The notes beneath the pieces are model-generated. The model was not told the origin of the DNA and ran no database searches. It was given only the letters and a program-made list of their open reading frames with translations. Source: Verrucomicrobiota bacterium (GTDB lineage Bacteria; Verrucomicrobiota; Verrucomicrobiia; Opitutales; Opitutaceae). From it: a stretch of DNA of 5,314 bases. Positions within the stretch are counted from its first letter, which is position 1, and every line of letters begins with the position of its first letter. The stretch lies in the NCBI GenBank assembly GCA_023447015.1, contig JAEXPG010000293.1, positions 1-5,314 of the forward strand, given 5' to 3'. Shown one piece after another: positions 1-5,314 of this stretch. The translations under genes and the position numbers were made by a program.

Positions 1-3000
1 CGCTGCGGCGCCCTTGGCCCCCGCAAACCGGGCGACCGCGACCGCGCCTGCCACCGGCCACACGACGCCGACCGAGAACTCCAAGGCGCCCACATCCACG
101 CCGTCAGCAGCACCAGACGCCAAAGGACCTTCTCGTGCACCCACTGCCGCTCCGGGTGCCGCGGTGCCAACCGGGAAAGCCACAACCGCCCCTTCCGCGC
201 CGGCACCATCACCCAAGACTCCGACAAGCCCAGGCGGCGCAGCCGCCACAGCAAAAGCTACCTCGAAAGCATCTGCCCCGGCTTCCGCTCCCGCGAGCTC
301 CGGCGGCGGCGGTGGTGGGACCAGCGGAGGTTCCGGCAGCGGAACGTCCGAGTCGGCCGCGTCCGAATCATCTGGTTCCGAAACCGAGGCCCCCGCTAGC
401 GCCTCACCCGAGGCAACCGCGTCTGGAGGAGGCAGCGCCGGTGGCGGTGGCAGTCCCGTCGAGGAGAAGATGGCACAGGCCTCCCCCGACCAGGCCACGG
501 CCGATTCCGCCGCCGAAGCCGAGGACGATCCCGAGGCTCACGCCGCCGGTGGCGCCGCCGACCCCGAACACTCCGGCGAAGACCATCCCTCCGATGGCGG
601 TACTGCCGGAAGTTCGCCCACCACGAAGTCCGAAGAGACCCCGGCAACACCTCCGCCGAGCACCGGCGCCACCCCGACCGAAACAGTCCCGAGCCGCGAC
701 CCATCCACCGAGTCCGCGCCGACGACTCCCCACACCGAAGCCGCGCCACCGGCGTCCGCCGAGTCCTCCCCCGAAGGCGGTGGCACCGACAGCGGCCAGC
801 TCGACCCGGCCGAATCCTCGGCGGCCCTCGCCTCCGTCGGTGAAGGGGGCGCCGAGCCCTCGATGGGCGGAGGCGGTGGTGGCGGAGGCGGTGGCGCCGC
901 GGCCAAGGAGGAACAACCCGAAGCGCCGCCCGATGTTGCCAGCCAGCCCCCCGAGGCCGGTCTCGCCTCGCTGAACGGCCTCCCGCCGACCGCCGTCGCG
1001 GCGGGGCTGAAGAGCGTCTCCGGTGCGGTGTCGCGCGACGTCGGCCAGCAGCGCGCCGAACACGCCGCCAACCCGCCCAAGCTCGAATGCCCGACCGGCT
1101 CTCCGGTCGTGAAGTCCGGGCCCACTCCTGTCGCCTCCGCAGCGGCACAGGGCATACCGAAGACGAAATCCGTTCCCGGCGGCGCCGACCGCGAACTGCC
1201 CGCACCGCCCCCGCTCGCCGCGCCGCCCCCGGCGCCGACCCACGCCGTGGCCGCCCCGGTGCTGCCGCCGACCGACGACGCCAAGATGAGCGAGGCCGAT
1301 GCGCAGCAGGTGCAGTCCTCGGTCGGCAACATGCCGACCAGCGATCCCGGGCTCGCCGAAACCGCCGGACCAGCGCCTGAGGTTCCACTCAGCGGCGCCT
1401 CCGATCCGGCGAAGATGCAAACCCAGCGCGGCGAGCTCTCCGCCACCGCCGGACGTTGCGAAGCGCAGGGCCAACGCGATGCCGCGCAACCGCTCGGCGA
1501 AGACCAGATCTACCCGACCGCCCAACCGGAGACCCTGCAGGCCGAAACCGGTGGAGTCGCCGGCGGCCCGGCCGGGGGCCCGGGAGCCGCGCTCGGCGGT
1601 GCAGCCGGCGGCGGTGGCGACAACGAAACCGCCGTCTCCATCATCGCCCAAAAACAAAGCGGACCACAGATCCAAGCGGCGGTGACGAAGGCGCAGGGCG
1701 ACATCGCGCAGCGCCGCCAAGAACACCAGACCACCGTCGAGAACGAGCGAGCCAACAATCGCGAGCAGGTCACTGCGCTCGAAACCGAAAACGCCGGCGA
1801 GCAAAGCGCCGCGCGCAACGCCGCGAGAGGCGAAGTGCGCCAGGCTCGGACCGAATGGACCAGTGCCCAGCAGGATGCCACCGTCAGCGCCGGTGTCGAA
1901 GCCGACAGCGAGGCGCTCGGCGGCACCGCCCAAGTGCAACAGGAGGCCGGTTCCGCCAATCAGGAGGCCGGCCGCCACATCACGTCCGGCAACACCGAGG
2001 CCGCCGGAGTGCGCCGCCAAGCCGAGGCCGACGCCGCGCAGAAGCGGCAGGAAGCGAAGCAGGAATCCGGCGGCGTGCTCGGTTGGGTGGCCTCGAAGGC
2101 CAAGGCGTTCTTCGACCGGATCAAGCGCGGGATCACCGCGATCTTCGACAAGGCGCGGGCTCTGGTCCGCAAGGCGATCGAAGCGGCGAAGAAGCTCGCC
2201 GTCGCGGCGATCGAGCGCGCCCGCAAGCGCATCGTCGCGCTGATCCGCCGCATCGGCGCCAAGTTGATCGCCATCGGCGACAAGCTGCTCGCGGCCTTCC
2301 CCAAGCTGCGCGAGCGGTTCCGCCAGCGCATCAAGCAGCTGGTGGAGAAGGCCGAAGCCGCCGTGAACCGCCTCGCCAAGGCGCTGAAGAAGGGCGTGCA
2401 GCGTCTGCTCGATCTTCTCGGCAAGGCCATCAATGCCGCGCTCGGTCTGCTCGAGAAAGGCCTGAAGGCGGCCGTCGACGCCGCCAACGCCGTCGTGCAG
2501 GGCGCGATCAAGGCGGCGCGCGCGGTGGCGGACGCCTTCGGGGCGTTCATCGCCCTCGTGAAGGATGTCGCCGCGGATCCCGGCGGCTGGATCGCGAAGC
2601 TCGGCGCCGCCGTCGTCGACGGCATCCGCAACCACCTCTGGAAGGCGTTCAAGACCGCGATCAAGAACTGGTTCAACGAGAAGCTCGAGGAAGTGCTCGG
2701 CCTGCCCGGCATGATCTGGGGGCTGTTGCGCAAGGGCGGCATCGCGTTCAAGGAGGTCGGCAAGATGGCGTGGGAGGCGCTGAAGTCGGCGATCCCCGTC
2801 GCCCTCATCACCATCCTCGTCGAAAAGCTCGTGGCGATGGTCGTGCCGGCCGCCGGCGCGGTGATCGCGATCATCGAGGGTCTGCAGGCCGCGTGGGGCA
2901 CGGTGAGCCGGATCATCGCGGCGTTCGGCAAGTTCTTCGCCTTCCTGAAGGCCGTACGCGGTGGCGGTGCGGGTCCGCAGTTCGCCGAGGCGGTGGCGGC

Positions 3001-4084
3001 CGCCGCGGTCGTCGTGATCGACTTCGTCTCGCACTGGCTGCTGAAGAAGGTCCGCGGCGCCGCGAGCAAGGTCGGCAGCAAGGTGAAGGCGATCGCGCAG
3101 AAGATCATGGCGCGGCTCAAACGCGGGGCCAGCCGCATCGGGAAGACGCTCAAGCGCGTCGGCGCCAAAGCCCTCGCGCCCTTCAAACGCGCGGGCGAGA
3201 AGTTCAAGCAATGGCGCGAGAAACGCCGCCAAAAGAAGGCCGCCAAACACGACCCCGCGAAGAAGCAGCAGGACAAGGAGGCGGCGAAGAAGAAACGAGT
3301 GGAGCGCGCCATCCGCGAAACAACTGCCGAGGTGCAACGTATGGTATCGCGCGGAACCACTGGGATCCTGCTGCGGGCCAAGCTCATGTATCTGATGCTC
3401 AAGCACCGTTGGAAACGGCTCGACGTCCATCAAAGCCCAGCTTCCGACACGGCAGAGATCACAGGAGAGATCAACCCCAAGGTGAATCTATCGAAGGCGG
3501 AACGCTCATGGAAACTTTCGATGGCGCGCGTCCGGCCCATGAAACTCAGCGAGCGCAAACTCCCGGCCACAGTGCCTGCCGGTGCCCGCCGTACGGGCAA
3601 TCGTTGGGAGTCGGCGATGGCCGAGGTTGCATCAGATCGCTTCCAGAAAGTGCTCGGCGCCGGAGTGCAGAAGTCGGCCACGCTGGAAGCACAGAAAACA
3701 CAATCCATTTCAGGTGAAGGCAAGCCGGGGCAGGAAAAGAAGCCCGACATTGTCCGCAAACCAGATTGGACACTGGAGGAAAGTCGTTCCGGCAAAGTGA
3801 CCGCGATTCATGCAATCGAGGCGACACTGGTCCTGGACTTCGACTATTCCATGCACTCCAAGGACCCCAACATGAAGCATGCACGGCACAAACTGGAACA
3901 GGTGCCGGAGACGCTGTTCATCCTCGGCTCGACGGTGCCACAGAATATCCGAGTTTACTATCACATCCTTGCCCCTGGAAAACCTGGTCCCGCGGCACGG
4001 CGCGCGATCGAAGGCACTCTTCGAGATATGAAAATCAAGAACGCGATCACCAACGTGTCAGTGGTATGGCACGTCGTAGGTTGA
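1..4084 (+). CDS. Giant modular protein, 5'-partial; probable contractile-injection-system cargo / polymorphic toxin
   Basis: The frame is open from the left edge to TGA at 4082-4084. The first possible start is a TTG at 14, but the Ala/Pro-rich coding continues upstream of it, so I treat the gene as cut by the window; residues are numbered from that TTG (1356 aa). Order seen: low-complexity Ala/Pro/Ser/Thr/Gly/Glu tail (1-350); mixed segment with an RGEL...QPLGEDQIYP stretch (468-501); Gly-rich hinge (514-540); Gln/Glu/Ala probable coiled coil (540-685); cationic amphipathic helices (686-850); core from DPGGW (855-859) through IRNHLWKAF (871-879) with hydrophobic segments at 926-954 and 994-1010; Lys/Arg-rich stretch (1010-1110); C-terminal domain (to 1356). 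No signal peptide is visible. From memory, this core and layout match large cargo proteins of extracellular contractile injection systems, which commonly begin with DUF4157. That domain is not in the window, so delivery as a toxin is inferred. A structural or surface protein is the main alternative. The reading frame is certain; the role is moderate to low confidence. Confidence 0.85.
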   Translation, partial: AAAPLAPANRATATAPATGHTTPTENSKAPTSTPSAAPDAKGPSRAPTAAPGAAVPTGKATTAPSAPAPSPKTPTSPGGAAATAKATSKASAPASAPASSGGGGGGTSGGSGSGTSESAASESSGSETEAPASASPEATASGGGSAGGGGSPVEEKMAQASPDQATADSAAEAEDDPEAHAAGGAADPEHSGEDHPSDGGTAGSSPTTKSEETPATPPPSTGATPTETVPSRDPSTESAPTTPHTEAAPPASAESSPEGGGTDSGQLDPAESSAALASVGEGGAEPSMGGGGGGGGGGAAAKEEQPEAPPDVASQPPEAGLASLNGLPPTAVAAGLKSVSGAVSRDVGQQRAEHAANPPKLECPTGSPVVKSGPTPVASAAAQGIPKTKSVPGGADRELPAPPPLAAPPPAPTHAVAAPVLPPTDDAKMSEADAQQVQSSVGNMPTSDPGLAETAGPAPEVPLSGASDPAKMQTQRGELSATAGRCEAQGQRDAAQPLGEDQIYPTAQPETLQAETGGVAGGPAGGPGAALGGAAGGGGDNETAVSIIAQKQSGPQIQAAVTKAQGDIAQRRQEHQTTVENERANNREQVTALETENAGEQSAARNAARGEVRQARTEWTSAQQDATVSAGVEADSEALGGTAQVQQEAGSANQEAGRHITSGNTEAAGVRRQAEADAAQKRQEAKQESGGVLGWVASKAKAFFDRIKRGITAIFDKARALVRKAIEAAKKLAVAAIERARKRIVALIRRIGAKLIAIGDKLLAAFPKLRERFRQRIKQLVEKAEAAVNRLAKALKKGVQRLLDLLGKAINAALGLLEKGLKAAVDAANAVVQGAIKAARAVADAFGAFIALVKDVAADPGGWIAKLGAAVVDGIRNHLWKAFKTAIKNWFNEKLEEVLGLPGMIWGLLRKGGIAFKEVGKMAWEALKSAIPVALITILVEKLVAMVVPAAGAVIAIIEGLQAAWGTVSRIIAAFGKFFAFLKAVRGGGAGPQFAEAVAAAAVVVIDFVSHWLLKKVRGAASKVGSKVKAIAQKIMARLKRGASRIGKTLKRVGAKALAPFKRAGEKFKQWREKRRQKKAAKHDPAKKQQDKEAAKKKRVERAIRETTAEVQRMVSRGTTGILLRAKLMYLMLKHRWKRLDVHQSPASDTAEITGEINPKVNLSKAERSWKLSMARVRPMKLSERKLPATVPAGARRTGNRWESAMAEVASDRFQKVLGAGVQKSATLEAQKTQSISGEGKPGQEKKPDIVRKPDWTLEESRSGKVTAIHAIEATLVLDFDYSMHSKDPNMKHARHKLEQVPETLFILGSTVPQNIRVYYHILAPGKPGPAARRAIEGTLRDMKIKNAITNVSVVWHVVG
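14..1060 (+). other. Low-complexity Ala/Pro/Ser/Thr/Gly linker-coding region of the giant protein
   Basis: About 350 residues are dominated by Ala, Pro, Ser, Thr, Gly and, further on, Glu/Asp. There are two homoglycine runs: six glycine codons at 302-319 and ten at 866-895. The glycine codons within each run are mixed (GGC, GGA, GGT, with one GGG), so the runs are not simple DNA slippage of one triplet. No cysteine and almost no large hydrophobic residue occurs, so a disordered, extended tail is expected. In cargo proteins of contractile injection systems such stretches link the N-terminal domain to the rest; that role here is inferred. The composition also produces long shadow reading frames on both strands, which are not genes. 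Confidence 0.7.
2576..3061 (+). other. Conserved-looking core with two hydrophobic segments
   Basis: Residues 855-1016 are the most protein-like, least repetitive part of the giant gene. Landmarks are DPGGW (855-859), HLWKAFKTAIKNWFNEK (874-890), AIPVALITILVEKLVAMVV (926-944), PAAGAVIAIIEGLQAAWG (945-962) and an AVAAAAVVVIDFVSHWLLKK stretch (993-1012). The two hydrophobic stretches could insert in a membrane, but each carries charged or polar residues nearby (E937, K938; D1003, H1007). Amphipathic packing or conditional pore formation is therefore as likely as a stable membrane anchor. I recall very similar motif strings in DUF4157-containing injection-system cargo proteins, but cannot confirm this here. 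The function of this core is, to my knowledge, undefined. Confidence 0.5.
3341..4081 (+). other. Variable C-terminal module, possible PD-(D/E)XK-like effector domain
   Basis: Residues 1110-1356 follow the Lys/Arg-rich stretch. They start with a helix (GILLRAKLMYLMLKHRWKRL, 1117-1136) and an INPKVNL motif (1153-1159) that look like a connector, then a terminal domain of about 195 residues. In that domain the order is a helix with RWESAMAEV (1197-1205), KKPDIV with D1245, a strand HAIEATL with E1269, a helix MKHARHKLEQVPETL (1287-1301), a strand IRVYYHIL (1312-1319), a helix (about 1327-1339) and a final strand NVSVVWHVV (1347-1355). This order suits a restriction-endonuclease-like fold with Asp and Glu-x-Lys replaced by Glu-Ala-Thr. 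The missing lysine makes the call weak. GC is visibly lower here (about 48-53% in the 60-base lines counted) than in the core (65-70%). Other enzyme folds, or an inactive domain, remain possible. Confidence 0.35.
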
Positions 4085-4315
4085 AGGCTGACCGCGCAGC
4101 CACGCTCACTTGTGGGCAGGCTGGGTACACCAAACACGGGGGCGCCAGCACCGGAATCCATCGGGTCCATTCGGCGAAAACCGTCTCATGGCCCCATCGA
4201 GAAGTCCGCGCCCCCTCGCGTGGCATGATCGAAGACCGTATCGCATGGCAGGCAAAAGCGGCCTCGCCTCCCACTTTGCGATCTCCATGCTCCGACTCGC
4301 AACCCCTGTTCCCCA
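4085..4315. other. Intergenic spacer without a convincing gene or regulatory site
   Basis: The spacer is 231 bases between the giant gene and the DUF362 gene. A 5-bp GGCTG/CAGCC hairpin (4086-4090 with 4097-4101, 6-base loop) lies just after the stop but has no T-run, so I do not call it a terminator. An 8-base inverted pair (4138-4145 with 4208-4215) is too far apart to be persuasive. I see no recognisable -35/-10 pair. A 69-codon frame from TTG 4112's codon (4110) to TGA 4319 crosses the spacer but has no family resemblance and no ribosome binding site. GC is lower than in either flanking gene body, like the 3' end of the upstream gene. Confidence 0.5.
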
Positions 4316-5287
4316 ATGAAACGTCGCGATTTCCTCCGCCGCTCCGCCGTGCTCGGCGCCACCGCTTTCGCCGGTGCCCGCCTCGTCCCCTCGCTCCTCG
4401 CCGAAACGACCGCCCCGGCGGCCGCCCCGACCGCCACCGCGCCGAAGGACGCCGCCGTGGCCGGTTCGCCCGACCTCGCCGTCGTCGAAGGTGCCGACGC
4501 CTTTGCCGCCACCCTGCGCGCCGTCGAGCACGCCGGCGGCATCGGCCGCTTCGTGAAGCCGGGCGCCAAGGTCGGCCTGCTCATCAACGCGCCGAACTGG
4601 TGGCGCAAGCCCGGCTCCTTCACCTCGCCCGACGTCACCCTCGCCGTCCTTCAGCTCCTTCTCGACGCCGGCGCCGGCGAGATCACCTACGTCATCGACC
4701 CGGCGAACGACTACTGGTCGCGCACGCCGCTGGGTGAGAAATACCCGAAACTCACTGCCGCCGGCCGCAAGAATCCCGGCGAGTGGACCGACATCGAGAT
4801 CCCCCGCGGCGTGTCGCTGAAACAGGCCAAGGTCAACCGAGCCGCCCTCGACTGCGACGTGCTGATCAACCTTCCGATCGCCAAGCACCACGCGGGCACC
4901 GGGTACTCCGGCTGCCTCAAGAACTTCATGGGCGCCTGCCACCGCAACACCAACCAGTTTTTCCACAACGGCGGCGGCGCCAAGGGCGAGTACGAGGACG
5001 TCGTCTTCCTCTCGCAGTGCATCGCCGACGTGAACCTCGTGCGCCGCCCCGACCTCGCGGTCTGCGACGGCACCGAGTTTCTCCTCACCAACGGCCCCGC
5101 CGGCCCCGGCGAGGTCAAGCGCGCCAACAAGGTCGTCGTGGGCACCAACCCGGTCGCCGTCGACGCCTACGGCTGCACGCTGCTCGGGCTCACCGCCGAC
5201 AAGGTGGCGATGCTCGGCATGGCCGTCGCCCACGGGCTTGGCCAATCCGACCTCACCAAACTGACGGTCCGCGACGCCAAACTCTGA
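4316..5287 (+). CDS. DUF362 domain-containing protein with Tat signal peptide
   Basis: This is a complete 323-residue protein from ATG 4316 to TGA 5285-5287. The start is supported by a twin-arginine signal immediately after it: RRDFLRRS (3-10), a hydrophobic Ala-rich stretch (11-28) and a plausible cleavage near A29-E30. No Shine-Dalgarno sequence is visible upstream. An Ala/Pro/Thr-rich spacer leads into a DUF362-type fold: VGLLINAPNWW (86-96); DVTLAVLQLLLDAGAGEITY, a helix-strand unit (106-125); DVLINLPIAKHH (181-192); SGCLKNFMGAC (198-208); DGTEFLLTNGPAGPGEV (251-267); and VVVGTNPVAVDAYGCTLLGL (273-292). The K190-H191-H192 and G199-C200-L201-K202-N203 motifs are typical of the family. The 4Fe-4S ferredoxin domain found in some DUF362 proteins is absent. 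Export across the inner membrane in folded form, perhaps with a bound cofactor or metal, is inferred from the Tat signal; the biochemical activity of DUF362 is not established. No link to the upstream gene is visible beyond shared orientation. Confidence 0.9.
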   Translation: MKRRDFLRRSAVLGATAFAGARLVPSLLAETTAPAAAPTATAPKDAAVAGSPDLAVVEGADAFAATLRAVEHAGGIGRFVKPGAKVGLLINAPNWWRKPGSFTSPDVTLAVLQLLLDAGAGEITYVIDPANDYWSRTPLGEKYPKLTAAGRKNPGEWTDIEIPRGVSLKQAKVNRAALDCDVLINLPIAKHHAGTGYSGCLKNFMGACHRNTNQFFHNGGGAKGEYEDVVFLSQCIADVNLVRRPDLAVCDGTEFLLTNGPAGPGEVKRANKVVVGTNPVAVDAYGCTLLGLTADKVAMLGMAVAHGLGQSDLTKLTVRDAKL

Positions 5288-5299
5288 TCGAGGGAGAAA

Positions 5300-5311
5300 C
5301 CGTAGCCGTAG
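5300..5311 (+). repeat. Tandem CCGTAG pair, possible start of an intergenic repeat
   Basis: Two perfect copies of CCGTAG stand end to end (5300-5305, 5306-5311), followed by CGG at the window edge, 12 bases after the DUF362 stop. Two copies of a hexamer are weak evidence alone. Their place directly after a stop codon fits a dispersed intergenic palindromic repeat continuing out of the window. Chance is the alternative. Confidence 0.25.
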
Positions 5312-5314
5312 CGG

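Noticed and set aside
866..895. Ten-codon glycine run as a DNA microsatellite
   Set aside because: Codons alternate among GGC, GGA and GGT without a strict repeat unit, so it is better explained as a selected glycine linker than as slippage.
404..3433. 1009-codon open frame on the minus strand
   Set aside because: It mirrors the giant plus-strand gene. Its Arg/Leu/Gly/Asp-rich translation has no domain character and follows from GC-biased third positions and low-complexity Ala/Pro coding. The plus-strand frame has ordered domains and runs through the whole region.
1456..3717. 753-codon open frame on the plus strand in another frame
   Set aside because: Its translation is almost wholly Arg/Gly/Pro/Ala, as expected of an out-of-frame reading of GC-rich DNA, and it lies inside the giant gene.
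4086..4101. Hairpin after the giant gene as an intrinsic terminator
   Set aside because: The stem is only 5 bp and no T-run follows; in GC-rich DNA such a stem is expected by chance.
3766..4737. 323-codon plus-strand frame spanning the spacer and the start of the DUF362 gene
   Set aside because: It overlaps two well-supported genes out of frame and turns into Arg/Pro-rich nonsense after about 4320. There is no recognisable domain.
4106..5245. 379-codon minus-strand frame opposite the DUF362 gene
   Set aside because: It is a shadow of the DUF362 gene, with Gly/Val/Ala/Asp-rich composition and no motif, while the plus strand shows a Tat signal and family motifs.
1..5314. CRISPR array, tRNA, rRNA or insertion sequence
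   Set aside because: I found no regularly spaced repeats, tRNA-like cloverleaf sequence, rRNA signature, transposase motif or terminal inverted repeats with target duplications.

Overview
The window is GC-rich DNA with two plus-strand genes. The first is a very large, 5'-truncated open reading frame that fills positions 1-4084. The second is a complete twin-arginine-exported DUF362 protein at 4316-5287. Base composition, the lack of a clear Shine-Dalgarno sequence before the second gene, and the type of gene content fit a high-GC environmental bacterium. My best guess is Verrucomicrobiota/Opitutaceae-like, but this rests on general resemblance and not on any marker gene.

Region 1 (1-4084) encodes at least 1356 residues, numbered here from an in-frame TTG at 14. 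The frame is open to the left edge, so the true N-terminus is probably outside the window. The visible part is modular. It has a low-complexity Ala/Pro/Ser/Thr/Gly/Glu tail (about residues 1-350), a Pro-rich to mixed segment with the protein's only two cysteines, and a second Gly-rich hinge (about 514-540). A Gln/Glu/Ala-rich probable coiled coil (about 540-685) and a long run of cationic amphipathic helices (about 686-850) follow. Next come a well-ordered core with two hydrophobic segments (about 855-1010), a Lys/Arg-rich stretch (about 1010-1110), and a C-terminal domain of about 200-245 residues. That C-terminal domain is encoded by DNA of visibly lower GC. From memory, this order and the core motifs resemble the very large cargo proteins found with extracellular contractile injection systems, often with an N-terminal DUF4157 domain, and more generally polymorphic toxins with an exchangeable C-terminus. 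No DUF4157 domain or injection-system structural gene lies in the window, so this is an inference.

Region 2 (4085-4315) is a 231-base spacer with no convincing RNA, promoter or terminator. It holds one weak short reading frame whose stop overlaps the next start as ATGA. No credible immunity gene follows the putative toxin.

Region 3 (4316-5287) is the DUF362 gene, which has a clear Tat signal and no ferredoxin cluster. Nothing ties it functionally to the upstream gene. The last 27 bases hold a tandem CCGTAG pair that may be the start of an intergenic repeat cut off by the window edge.
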